A stretch of DNA of 64,000 bases from JAXGTO01 sp040774885 (lineage in GTDB: Bacteria > Actinomycetota > Coriobacteriia > Coriobacteriales > Eggerthellaceae). The translations under genes and the position numbers were made by a program. How positions within the stretch are numbered: position 1 is the stretch's first letter; the number at the start of each line of letters is the position of its first letter. The notes under the pieces are model-generated. The model did not search any database, had not been told where the DNA came from, and was given only the letters and a program-made list of their open reading frames with translations. The stretch covers positions 8,848 to 72,847 of the forward strand of contig JAXGTO010000006.1 in assembly GCA_040774885.1 (NCBI GenBank), written 5' to 3'. This document shows, in pieces, positions 43,207 to 52,367 of this stretch.

Positions 43207-45216
43207 CTACTTGACCACGACGGCGAGGAACAGGAAGAACACCAGGGCGATCACGATATACACGATGTATATGCGGAAGTTGCCCCCTTCCACTACCTGG
43301 ACCTTGGAACTGATCCAGTTGACGAACGCCGCCACAGAATCGACCAGATACTTGTCGCCCACGGTTTCGGCCTTCGAAGCGCCGCGCACCGTGCCGTTGA
43401 AAAAGTCGACGAACTTGCCCGACGTGCTGGCGATGGCATCCCGTGCCGTGTAGAGCGGCGTGAGGAACATCTTCACTTCGGAAGCGAAGGTGGTGGCGAT
43501 GACCGGCATGCCCGGATCGAGCTTGTAACCGCACGCCCAGGGGTCGCGGTCCTTGGCCACGCCGCCCTTGCCCAGCGCAGAACGGAACGCGATGGGAAGC
43601 AGGATGCAGGCGAACAGCAGGATGGCCAGCAACGGCGTGGAAACCGCCGTGCCGATGACCGGGTTGGAAACATCGATGCCGGAAGCCACCGTGACGGAAG
43701 CCGTGCCCAGGATGGCGCTTGCGATGCCTTCCATGGCCGGAGCAACCCACTGGGCTCCGAGGCCCAGGCAGATGCAGATGACCGCCAAGACGATCATGGC
43801 GAACTTCATGCTTCCGGGAACCTCTTTGGCCTCACGTGCCGCTTCGGAGCGGGGCGCGCCCAAGAACGTGACGCCGTATGCCTTGACGAAGCAGGTGACG
43901 GCCAACGCGCCGGTGATGGCCAGCGAGACCGCGCCGAATGCCGCGACGATCTTGATGATCAGATCGCCCTGCATGGCCGCGGTGAACATGGATTGATAGG
44001 TGAACCATTCCGAAACGAAGCCGTTGAGCGGCGGGATGGCCGAGATGGCCAGCGAGCCGATGAGGAAGCACATGGCCGTGACGGGCATGACGCGTGCCAG
44101 GCCGCCCATGATCTCCATGTTGCGCGACTTGGTGGAATAGAGAACGGAGCCGGCGCCCAAGAACAGCAGGCCCTTGAACATTGCGTGGTTGAGCACGTGG
44201 TACAACCCGGCCATGAGGCCAAGCACCGCGATGACCGGCTGGTTCATGGCCATGCCGATGAACCCGATGCCGACGCCCAACAAGATGATGCCGATGTTTT
44301 CAACCGAGTGGTAGGCCAGCAGCTTCTTGATGTCGTGTTCGGCCAAAGCGTAGGCCACGCCCAACACGCTGGAAAGCGCGCCGATGATGAGGACCACGAT
44401 GCCCCACCACAGCTGGCATCCGGAAGCACCCAGCAGGTCGAGGCCCACCTTGATGATGCCGAAGATGCCGATCTTGATCATGCCGCCCGACATGAGCGCG
44501 CTCACATTGGAGGGCGCTGCCGGGTGGGCTTGGGGCAGCCAAGAATGGAAGGGGAACATGCCGGCTTTGCAACCGAAGCCCATGAAGGCCAGCATGAAGA
44601 TGAGCGATGCGATGCCCGGATCGAACTGGGCCGCACGGAATGACGCGAATTCGAAGCTTCCCGTGATGCCCGCCATGATCAGGTACGAGATCATGATCAT
44701 GAGGAATCCGATATGGGCCATGATGAGATAGAGGAAGCCGCCGCGCGTGGACTGCTTGTCCTGCTCGATGATGACCAAGAAATACGAAGTCAACGACATG
44801 AGCTCGAAGAACACCAGGAACCAGAAGGCGTTGTCCACGGTGAGCACCATGTTCATCGACACGATGAACAGATTCATGAACATCCCGATGACGCCGATGC
44901 CCTTGCCCTTGTACTCATCGAAGTACGCGAGCCCGTAGATCCAAGCCACGAATGCCAGGATGTTGATAACCACCAGCAGCAACCCTGAAAGCGGGTTGAG
45001 CAGCAGCGAAAAATTGGCAAACGCGAACGGAGTGGCGATGCTCGTGTAAACGGACGCTTGGAAAATGCCCATGACGCCGGAGGTGATGGCGAACAGCGAA
45101 GCGAGGGCGCCGATGAGGCAGCTAAGCGTCTTGGATGTGCTTTCGGACTTGCTGGTGAGAATGGCCACGATGGCGCCCACCACGGAAAGCCCGGAAGAAA
45201 TGAGGAGCATATCCAT
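43207..45216 (-). CDS. hyfB: Hydrogenase membrane subunit HyfB (HycC/NuoL-like)
   Basis: A 669-residue polytopic subunit, the largest antiporter-like one. It has ELMSLTSYFLVIIEQDK, GCKAGMFPFHSWLPQAHPAA with the channel Lys, AYHSVENIGIILLG, and a long C-terminal part (about 450-669). It follows hyfA by 2 bp and precedes hyfC. Likely proton or sodium translocation. Confidence 0.95.
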   Translation of the reverse strand: MDMLLISSGLSVVGAIVAILTSKSESTSKTLSCLIGALASLFAITSGVMGIFQASVYTSIATPFAFANFSLLLNPLSGLLLVVINILAFVAWIYGLAYFDEYKGKGIGVIGMFMNLFIVSMNMVLTVDNAFWFLVFFELMSLTSYFLVIIEQDKQSTRGGFLYLIMAHIGFLMIMISYLIMAGITGSFEFASFRAAQFDPGIASLIFMLAFMGFGCKAGMFPFHSWLPQAHPAAPSNVSALMSGGMIKIGIFGIIKVGLDLLGASGCQLWWGIVVLIIGALSSVLGVAYALAEHDIKKLLAYHSVENIGIILLGVGIGFIGMAMNQPVIAVLGLMAGLYHVLNHAMFKGLLFLGAGSVLYSTKSRNMEIMGGLARVMPVTAMCFLIGSLAISAIPPLNGFVSEWFTYQSMFTAAMQGDLIIKIVAAFGAVSLAITGALAVTCFVKAYGVTFLGAPRSEAAREAKEVPGSMKFAMIVLAVICICLGLGAQWVAPAMEGIASAILGTASVTVASGIDVSNPVIGTAVSTPLLAILLFACILLPIAFRSALGKGGVAKDRDPWACGYKLDPGMPVIATTFASEVKMFLTPLYTARDAIASTSGKFVDFFNGTVRGASKAETVGDKYLVDSVAAFVNWISSKVQVVEGGNFRIYIVYIVIALVFFLFLAVVVK

Positions 45217-45218
45217 TC

Positions 45219-45809
45219 CTATTCACCCCCCTCTTCTCCGAAGTTGTCCAGCATTACCATGCTGGACGCGAGCGCCTTGGTGCGCTTGTCGTTGATCTCG
45301 CCTTCGGAATCATCGATTTCCACCAGACGCAGCGCCTCGGTGATGCAGGCATCCACACAGTGGGGATGGCAGTCGTCGTATGCGCACAGGTCGCATTTGA
45401 CCGCAGCCGCGTACACGCCCACCTCCCATTGCAGGATCGGATCGAGCGATGCCGAAAACGTCGGCGTGTTGTACTCGATGCCCGCGACGCCCGCTCGCGG
45501 CGTGCCACCCATATGGATGGCGCCGAACGGACAGGACACGGCGCACAGTTTGCAGCCGATGCAGTGGGTCTCATCCACGCGCACGCAGCCGTCGTCGTCA
45601 TGACGCAGCGCATTGACCGGGCACACCTCGACGCATGGCGCACCTTCGCAATGATGGCAGGTGACGGAAGCGACCACGTCTCTGCTTTCGTACAAAGCAA
45701 GACGCGGTTCCTTCTGCAACCCGGCACGCCGATGGCCTTCACTGCAGGCCGCGCGGCATGTTCCACATGCCACGCATCTACTCGGTTGGATTGCGATAAA
45801 CCGGTTCAT
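45219..45809 (-). CDS. hyfA: Polyferredoxin subunit HyfA
   Basis: A 196-residue iron-sulfur protein with four cluster motifs: CVACGTCRAACSEG, CHHCEGAPCVEVCPVNAL, CIGCKLCAVSCPFGAI and CDLCAYDDCHPHCVDAC. It belongs to the HycB family and carries electrons from FdhF through HycB to the hydrogenase arm. Start ATG 45809 is 70 bp after fdhF2; a strong hairpin lies in the gap. Confidence 0.92.
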   Translation of the reverse strand: MNRFIAIQPSRCVACGTCRAACSEGHRRAGLQKEPRLALYESRDVVASVTCHHCEGAPCVEVCPVNALRHDDDGCVRVDETHCIGCKLCAVSCPFGAIHMGGTPRAGVAGIEYNTPTFSASLDPILQWEVGVYAAAVKCDLCAYDDCHPHCVDACITEALRLVEIDDSEGEINDKRTKALASSMVMLDNFGEEGGE

Positions 45810-45835
45810 TCATTCCCCCTTTGCTGCTCTTCCCG

Positions 45836-45864
45836 GAAAGCGCGGAGCAAACCCCCGCGCTTTC
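45836..45864 (-). repeat. Intercistronic hairpin between fdhF2 and hyfA
   Basis: GAAAGCGCGG (45836-45845) pairs perfectly with CCGCGCTTTC (45855-45864). No T-run follows on the minus strand, so it probably protects or separates the transcript, or reduces downstream expression. Confidence 0.65.
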
Positions 45865-45879
45865 TGTCTCTCCTCGTCC

Positions 45880-48063
45880 TTACTTATAGGCAACGGGTTG
45901 CTCGTACTGAGCATCCGCATCGGTCGCCAAGCGCTCTTTGAGTTCCATGTAGAGCTCTTCGGCATGTTGTTCGGCCCACACCTGGTCGTCGACGCGTTCC
46001 ACTTGGATGGCGCAGAACTTGTCTTCGGGCGTGTGGCTCTTGGTATCCACGTGATGCAGCGTCAAATCGTTGCATTTGCCGATCCACCACTGGTACGTCA
46101 TGTAAACGGCGCCCTTGTTGGTGCGATCGTCCACGAACGCGCGAGTGATGATCTTGCCGCGGCGCGAATAGCACCAGATCATGTCGTCGTTCTTGATTCC
46201 GCGATCAGCCGCGTCTTCGGGGTTGATGTGAGCGAAACCGGGCTCTTCGGCCAAGTTGGAAAGCTGCTCGCAATTGCCCGTCATGGAACGGCAGGAATAA
46301 TGTCCCACTTCGCGCACGGTGCACAGCACCAACGGGTACGTGTCATCGGGCATCTCGGAAGGATCGGTGTAATCATGCGCGATCAAGTGCGCCTTGCCAT
46401 CGGGCGTGGTGAACTTGCCGCCCAAGAAGAGGTCGGGGCTGCCGGGATGATCCAGCGTGGGAATGGGCCATTGCGCATGGCCCACGCCGGCCATCTTTTC
46501 GTACGTGGCGCCATAGGCGGCGGGCCACATGTTGCGGCATTCGTGATCCCAGATGTCCTGCGTGTTCTCGTAGTACATCTGATAGCCCATGCGGTCGGCC
46601 ACTTCGCTGAAGATCTGCCAGTCGTGCTTGCATTCGCCCTTGGCCGGAACCGCGGCGCTGAAGTACTGGAAGGTACGGTCGCAGGCGGAGAACACGCCCT
46701 CATGCTCGCCCCAGCTGGTGGCCGGCAGGATGACGTCGGCTTCGGCGCAGGTCTGCGTCATGAAGATGTCCTGGCATACGAACAGGTCCAAACCACGGAA
46801 CTGCTGCGCCAAGTGAAGCGTGTCGGGCTCGGTCTGCAGCGGGTCTTCGCCGAAGTTGTAGAAGGCCTTGACCTTGCCATCGTCGATAAGATGGCCGATG
46901 TCGGAAACCTTGTAGCCCACATGGTCGGAAAGCTGTTCGACCGGCACGTTCCAGTTGTCGGCGAACTTCTTGGCGATCTCGGGGTCGGTGACCTTCTGAT
47001 AGCCGGGGAAGAAGTTGGGCAACGCGCCCATGTCGCAAGCGCCCTGCACGTTGTTCTGGCCGCGCACCGGGGCAACGCCCGAGTTGGGCTTGCCGATTTG
47101 ATGCGTGATGGCGGCGATGGCCGCGCAAGTATGAACCGCTTCGACGTTTTGCAGATGCTGGCAAACGCCCATGCCCCAGCAGATGATGGACGAAGGCTCG
47201 GCCGTGGCGTACATGCGGGCGGCTTCGCGCATCATGGAGGGCTCGATGCCCGTAAGGGTCTGGGTGTTTTCCGGCGTGTACTTCTTGATGGTGGGCCACC
47301 ACTCGTCGAAACCGGAGGTGTGGTCTTTCACGAAGTCATCGTCCATCAAGCCTTCAGTGACGATGACGTTGGCGAAGGCATTGAGGAAGGCGATGTTGCT
47401 GCCGTTTTTAAGCGGCATATAGATGTCCGCGATGCGGGCGGTCTCGATGAAGCGGGGGTCCGCCACGATGATCTTCGCGCCTTTTTCCTTCGCTTTCACC
47501 ACGCGGCGCGCAACCAGCGGGTGAGAGGTATTGGGGTTGTAGCCGAACAAGAACAGGCAGCCAGCGTCCTCCATACCGGGAACGCCGCAGCTCATGGAAC
47601 CAGCACCGAGTGTGTCAATCAGACCGACGACAGTGGGGCCATGTCAAGTTCGAGCGCAGTTGTCTATGTTGTTCGTTCCGATGCAGGCGCGGGCAAAACG
47701 CTGCGCCGCCAGATTCGATTCGTTGCCGGTGCCACGTGACGAACCGGTGACGAAGATGGAATCGGGACCGTACTTCTTCTTGATGTCGGTAAGCGTGCCA
47801 GCCACATAGTCGAGCGCGGTGTCCCACGTGACGCGCTTGAGCGGCTTGTTGCGATCCGTGCGCATCATGGGATGCAGCACGCGCGGCGTAAGGATCTTGG
47901 TGTCGTTGATGAAGTCGTAGCCGAACCAACCCTTGAGGCACAAAAAGCCCTCGTTGGTAAGTCCGTTCAACGGTTCCGCTCCCACCACCAATTCATTTTC
48001 AACCAGAAGGTTGAACTTGCAGCCGGTGCCGCAATACGGACATACAACCATATGCTTTTCCAT
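45880..48063 (-). CDS. fdhF: Formate dehydrogenase H catalytic subunit of the FHL complex (selenoprotein, Sec140)
   Basis: A 727-residue enzyme that oxidises formate and feeds electrons to the hydrogenase encoded downstream. CPYCGTGC near residue 8 and CLKG near 43 bind the [4Fe-4S] cluster. TGA at 47646-47644 is codon 140 in NNIDNCART-U-HGPTV, the exact position of Sec in E. coli FdhF. Later blocks match copy 1 (21280-23457), and 56 bases around the UGA are identical in the two genes. It starts 46 bp after hycB2 and is followed by hyfA. Recoding needs SelABC (50.9-54.4 kb) and SelD. Confidence 0.97.
47613..47632 (-). promoter_or_regulatory. SECIS hairpin of the second fdhF
   Basis: Same architecture as in the first copy: TGTCGTC and GATTGACA pair with one bulge around a GGTCT loop, 13 bases after the UGA. 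The only change from copy 1 is in the bulge base (T for G). Confidence 0.7.
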
Positions 48064-48109
48064 ATATGCTCCTCCCCTGCTCTTCGTCTCTTCCAGAAAC
48101 GCTATTCGA

Positions 48110-48625
48110 TTAGACGGTAAGGTCGTTTCCCGCTACAGCGCGGCGCTGCGACTGGATGGCATCGATGTCGTCTTGGTCGACGACGCTCAAAGCCAGCGAG
48201 GTGCAGGCTTCCACGCATGCGGGGCCATTGGGACGATCGAAGCAACGGTCGCATTTGATGACCATGGCACGGGGCACGGCGCCCACCATGAGATCGCCGA
48301 CCTGGGCTGCGTCATAGCGCTCCACCACGTCGACGGCGCCGAAGGGGCAAGCCACCACGCAGCTGCGGCAACCGATGCAGCGCTCCATGCGGATACCGAC
48401 GCGGTCGCCGTCGTTGTACAGCGCGCCCGTGGGGCACGAAGCTGCACACGGGGCGTTCTCGCAGTGATGGCAGACGATGGGGGCCGTGCGCTCTCCCACC
48501 TGCACCACATTGAGACGCGCGATGGGCGTATCGCCCGGCACGTAGTGCTTGACCAAGCATGCCGACATGCAGGCTTTGCATCCGACGCACTTCTTGGGAT
48601 CTGCGATGACGAACTTGTTCCCCAT
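48110..48625 (-). CDS. hycB: Polyferredoxin partner of FdhF2 (HycB type)
   Basis: A 171-residue protein with four [4Fe-4S] groups: CVGCKACMSAC, CHHCENAPCAASCPTGAL, CIGCRSCVVACPFGAV and CDRCFDRPNGPACVEAC. It should take electrons from FdhF2 and give them to HyfA. Start ATG 48625 follows AGGAGGGAGAACTTC; a longer reading to 48712 is unlikely. It is the first gene of a 13-gene operon reaching focA. Confidence 0.93.
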   Translation of the reverse strand: MGNKFVIADPKKCVGCKACMSACLVKHYVPGDTPIARLNVVQVGERTAPIVCHHCENAPCAASCPTGALYNDGDRVGIRMERCIGCRSCVVACPFGAVDVVERYDAAQVGDLMVGAVPRAMVIKCDRCFDRPNGPACVEACTSLALSVVDQDDIDAIQSQRRAVAGNDLTV

Positions 48626-49007
48626 GAAGTTCTCCCTCCTCTTATTGCGGAATCCATTTCGCGAAACGAGCCTTTGGAGGCCGGTTTCGAGCGTGTGGAG
48701 CTCATCTCTCATTTGCTACACACGATATTCACACACCTCTACTCTGACGGCATTAGCGGCGCGCGTCAACAGGAATCTTCTATGACTTTATATAATGCCT
48801 GTTCAGATACGTGAAGATTTTTATGGCAAAAGAATCGCGGGTCTTTGCAAATTGTGTTACGTTCAGCATAATTCGTGATTTTTGTATCACGTTTGTAATA
48901 TTCGACCTATTTTACGGGGCAGATGAGTCTTCAAACGGCGTTGAACAAACGTGATACGTTGTGTAGCGGCTCATGAGTGAAAATCGACGAATTGGTGAAA
49001 TTGGCAG
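48626..49007 (-). promoter_or_regulatory. Control region of the formate hydrogenlyase operon
   Basis: No gene is seen here. The region is AT-rich against its surroundings. TATATA at about 48792-48797 may be a -10. It contains CGTGAT-N6-ATCACG (48874-48891), and GTATCACGTTTG (48884-48895) with its exact inverted copy CAAACGTGATAC (48945-48956). These look like binding sites for one regulator about 250-330 bp upstream of hycB2. The first fdh module has TCACGATCGTGA in the same relative place. Confidence 0.5.
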
Positions 49008-49045
49008 AAAAATGCCCCCTCCGAATGCTTCCGGAGGGGGCATTT
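49008..49045 (-). terminator. Terminator of the rubredoxin fusion gene
   Basis: AAATGCCCCCTCCG pairs with CGGAGGGGGCATTT; on the minus strand TTTTTCTG follows, 30 bp after the stop. Confidence 0.9.
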
Positions 49046-49074
49046 GCGCGGCTTGCGGCGCTCGATGCGAAGAA

Positions 49075-49482
49075 TCAGTCCTCGACTTTCTCGAACATCT
49101 CGCGTCCCACCCCGCAAACGGGGCAGACGAAGTCTTCGGGCAATTCGTCCATGTAGACGATGTACCCGCAAATCGTGCAACGCCATGCCGTCTTGGCACC
49201 GGCCTTGGAAGCCTCGACGGCATCGTCGGAAGGAGCGGCGCCGGCATCTTTTGCGGCGGCGTCCATGGCGATATCCGTGGGCTTGCCCTTCACGTCATCG
49301 GAATAGATGCGCTTGAATTCGGCAAGCGCTTGCATGTCGGTGAGATAGGCATCGGCATCGATGATCAGCGTTGAAGCAGCGCCGGCTTGCTCGATGAAGA
49401 TGGGCTCTTTCGAAGAGCGCGCTTGATCGATGATGGAGGACGGCTGCTTGCGCAAGTCATCCATAGTACAGGTTCTAGCCAT
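49075..49482 (-). CDS. Phd/YefM antitoxin-like domain fused to rubredoxin
   Basis: A 135-residue protein in two parts. Residues 1-64 read as a Phd/YefM-type fold: CTMDDLRKQPSSIIDQARSS, then EPIFIEQAGAASTLIIDADA and an alpha helix, matching the usual T-x-x-x-A/L-R-x-x-L ... P-I-x-I/L-T-x-x-G pattern. Residues 65-98 are an Ala/Asp-rich linker. Residues 99-135 are rubredoxin: CTICGYIVY and CPVCGVG supply four Cys for one iron. No toxin gene is near. A TATACT box lies at 49516-49511 upstream. It probably carries electrons; the role of the first domain (DNA or partner binding) is unknown. Confidence 0.75.
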   Translation of the reverse strand: MARTCTMDDLRKQPSSIIDQARSSKEPIFIEQAGAASTLIIDADAYLTDMQALAEFKRIYSDDVKGKPTDIAMDAAAKDAGAAPSDDAVEASKAGAKTAWRCTICGYIVYMDELPEDFVCPVCGVGREMFEKVED

Positions 49483-49555
49483 GGTTCTCCCTTTCTCTCG
49501 CAGTGGCTACAGTATAGTCCTCATTACCGAAGAATGGAAGATTTTTTAGCTTTCA

Positions 49556-50788
49556 TCAGGCATTATGCAAATCAGACAATTCTATTGCCCGCTGCGCCAA
49601 CGCCTGCCATGAAAGCGTTTCGAGTCCGGCGGGAAGCACCGCGGAAGGCTCATCGAACGAAGCTTCCAGCGCGGCGGACAGCGCCTTGTCGAAGGCGGGC
49701 AGGTCGTCGGAAAGCGGCGTGTCGATATCAACCATGCGCGGTGCGGGAACATAGCGGATGGGTGCCGTGGGAATGCAGGCGTCCATCCAGGGGCGGATGC
49801 CCGGCAGGTCGGTCACCACGGCGCGGCACCCGCAGGCAAGCGCTTCCACCAGCACCAAGGGCAGGCCCTCGAAAAACGAGGGCAGCACGAATACTTGGGC
49901 GCTGTTGTAGGCTCGTGCGAGCGCCGGTTGATCGAGCCGCCCCAAAAACTCGATGGGATAACGGCTCTCGGCCGCCTGATTCACGATGGCGCGATACTCG
50001 GCTTCGTCGTTGTAGCCGCCCGCAAGCAACAAGGTGAATTCGTCGGGGCCGTAGGGAAGATAGTCCAGCGAGGCGATAAGCGATTTCACGCCCTTCTTCC
50101 CCCATATCTTGCCGGCGTACACGGCCACCTTGCCATGCGGATCGCGCAAGCCGGGCTGCATGTGGAACATCTCGGGGTTGTATCCCGTGCCCAGCACGCT
50201 CACCCGTTCAGTGGGGACCCCGTAGCACGCCGCGATGTCTTCCACCTGCGGGCCGTGCAGGGCGAAGATGGCATCGAGGCGATGGATGCCATGCCGGATG
50301 AAGTCGGCATCGAGCGCATGCTTGGACATCTGGCGCAAATCGGTGCCATGGCAGACGGCCACCAACCGGGGGCGGTGTCCGCCGGAATAATCGCGCAGGG
50401 CGACTTCGCGGGCGGCAACGGCGGTGACGATGTAGAGATGGTGGCACACGATGAGATCGGGGGCGAATTCGTCGAGCGCTTTGGCGATGACGGCCGCGAA
50501 CGCCGACTTGAAGCGCTCGAGCATATTCGGGGTGAAATCACGGTAGCGCGTGGCGGCGTAGGGCATGTCGTCGCTCATGCCGGCCACGGGAAACGGCAGC
50601 GCGTCGGTTTGGAAGCGCACGGGCAGCAGCGTTACGCCCTCGGGCAGATCGGGAGCGTCTTCGGGAGCCAGCCCGCAAATGACCGCTTGGGTGTGCCCCA
50701 GAGCATCGAGCGCCCGCACCGTTTCGTTGAGATACGTTCCGCTGCCGGTGCTGTCCGGTTTCTGGGCCGAAATGGAGAGGATGCGCAT
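49556..50788 (-). CDS. GT4-type glycosyltransferase
   Basis: A 410-residue cytoplasmic enzyme with two Rossmann domains. The N-terminus MRILSISAQKPDSTGSGTYL has the Gly-rich loop for sugar nucleotide binding, followed by LIVCHHLYI and CHGTD. The C-terminal domain has VLGTGYNPEMF, VAVYAGKIWGKKGVKSLI and the E-x7-E pattern in FFEGLPLVLVEALACG. This is the GT4 form used in polysaccharide or glycolipid synthesis. Start ATG 50788 follows AAAGGAG at a rather long distance. No other glycan genes are near; donor and acceptor are unknown. Confidence 0.85.
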   Translation of the reverse strand: MRILSISAQKPDSTGSGTYLNETVRALDALGHTQAVICGLAPEDAPDLPEGVTLLPVRFQTDALPFPVAGMSDDMPYAATRYRDFTPNMLERFKSAFAAVIAKALDEFAPDLIVCHHLYIVTAVAAREVALRDYSGGHRPRLVAVCHGTDLRQMSKHALDADFIRHGIHRLDAIFALHGPQVEDIAACYGVPTERVSVLGTGYNPEMFHMQPGLRDPHGKVAVYAGKIWGKKGVKSLIASLDYLPYGPDEFTLLLAGGYNDEAEYRAIVNQAAESRYPIEFLGRLDQPALARAYNSAQVFVLPSFFEGLPLVLVEALACGCRAVVTDLPGIRPWMDACIPTAPIRYVPAPRMVDIDTPLSDDLPAFDKALSAALEASFDEPSAVLPAGLETLSWQALAQRAIELSDLHNA

Positions 50789-50860
50789 AAGATGGACGGA
50801 GCTCCTTTCATCCAGCCCGTGCGCATGAAGGGCACCGTGCCGGTCGGGGTTTCTTGCATA

Positions 50861-50866
50861 TATAAT
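50861..50866 (+). promoter_or_regulatory. -10 box of the selA-selB-selC operon
   Basis: A perfect TATAAT 41 bp upstream of selA; the -35 region (around TGCCGG 50838) is poor. It also sits in the short gap that divides selA from the divergent glycosyltransferase. Confidence 0.5.
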
Positions 50867-50906
50867 AGCGAACCAAAGCCACCATTCAGAGAAGGGGCTC
50901 CCCATC

Positions 50907-52367
50907 ATGCCCAGTGCATCCGATACCTCGCTGCTGCGCGATCTGCCGCAGATAGATGAAGTGATCCACCACCCGTTCGTCATCTGCTTCGCCGAGATGC
51001 TGCCCCAAGAACAGCTGACACAGGCCGCGCGGGAAGCCGTGGATGGCGCCCGGCAGGCTATTTTGGCGGGAACCTGCACCGCCATCGATCTGGATGCCAT
51101 CGCGCAGGAAGCTGGCATGCGGGCGCTGGCACTTCGCAAGCCCTCGCTGCGCCGCGTGGTGAACGCCAGCGGCGTGGTGATCCACACCAACCTGGGGCGC
51201 AGCGTGCTGGCCCCCGAAGCACGCGAGGCCGTCGACCAGGTGATGGCCGGCTATTCCACGCTGGAATACAACACCGAGCTGCGGGCACGCGGCAGCCGCC
51301 ACAACCATTGCGAGCGCCTGATCTGCGCTTTGACTGGAGCCGAAGCGGCCATCGCCGTCAACAACAACGCCGCGGCCGTCATGATGGTGCTCACCGAGTT
51401 CGCCGCAGGGCGCCAAGCCGTCGTTTCACGCGGGGAACTGGTGGAGATCGGCGGTTCGTTCCGCATTCCCGACATCATGAAGCTCTCCCACGCCCAGATG
51501 GTGGAAGTGGGAACCACAAACAAGACGCACGCCATCGATTACGAGCGTGCACTGACCCCCGAAACCGGCATGCTGCTGAAGGTGCATCCTTCCAATTACC
51601 GCATGATCGGCTTCACCGAATCGGTGGGCATCGACGAGCTGCGCGGCATCGCCGATGGCGCCATGGCCGATGAACGCTGCCATGACCTGCTGGTATACGA
51701 AGACCAAGGGTCGGGTGCCTTCGTCAAACTCGACTGCTTCGGCGCCTATGCCGAACCTACCGTCAAAACATCGCTGGCCGCCGGCGCCGACTTGGTGAGT
51801 TTTTCGGGCGACAAGCTGCTGGGCGGACCGCAGGCGGGCATCATCGTGGGCCGCAAGGAACTGATCGACCGGCTGAAGGCCCACCCGTTGGCCCGCGCCC
51901 TGCGCCTGGACAAGATGACGCTGGCAGCGCTGGAAGCCACGCTGCGCATCTATCTGGACCCCGACCGCGTGCTGGATGACATCCCCACCCTGCGCATGCT
52001 GAGCGAAGACGTGGACGTCGTGCGCGCCCGCGCCGAAAAGCTGCGCAAGGCGGTGTCGAAGGCGCTGCCCCGCGGCAACGTTTCGATGAGCGTGGTGGAA
52101 GAAGTGGCGCGCGCCGGCGGCGGCGCCCTGCCCATGTGCGACATCCCCACCGCCTGCGTGAAGGTGGAATTCGAGCGCGGCGGAGCGCAGGACTGCGAGG
52201 CGTTCCTGGTTTCGCGCAACGAGGTACCCATCGTGGCACGCATCAGCCATGACGCCGTGCTGCTGGATGCCCGCACATTGGTAGATGACGACGAGATCGG
52301 GCTTATTGCGGATGGCTTCAGCGCGTACTTCGCCGAGTTAGACCGCGAAGGAGGAGATGCGCTATGA
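50907..52367 (+). CDS. selA: L-seryl-tRNA(Sec) selenium transferase
   Basis: A 486-residue PLP enzyme converting Ser-tRNA(Sec) to Sec-tRNA(Sec) with selenophosphate. Family blocks: LRRVVNASGVVIHTNLGRSV, YSTLEYN, NNNAAAVMMVL, RGELVEIGGSFRIP, VYEDQGSGAF, and the PLP Lys in VSFSGDKLLGGPQAG. Length is typical. It overlaps selB by 4 bp (ATGA). Confidence 0.97.
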   Translation: MPSASDTSLLRDLPQIDEVIHHPFVICFAEMLPQEQLTQAAREAVDGARQAILAGTCTAIDLDAIAQEAGMRALALRKPSLRRVVNASGVVIHTNLGRSVLAPEAREAVDQVMAGYSTLEYNTELRARGSRHNHCERLICALTGAEAAIAVNNNAAAVMMVLTEFAAGRQAVVSRGELVEIGGSFRIPDIMKLSHAQMVEVGTTNKTHAIDYERALTPETGMLLKVHPSNYRMIGFTESVGIDELRGIADGAMADERCHDLLVYEDQGSGAFVKLDCFGAYAEPTVKTSLAAGADLVSFSGDKLLGGPQAGIIVGRKELIDRLKAHPLARALRLDKMTLAALEATLRIYLDPDRVLDDIPTLRMLSEDVDVVRARAEKLRKAVSKALPRGNVSMSVVEEVARAGGGALPMCDIPTACVKVEFERGGAQDCEAFLVSRNEVPIVARISHDAVLLDARTLVDDDEIGLIADGFSAYFAELDREGGDAL

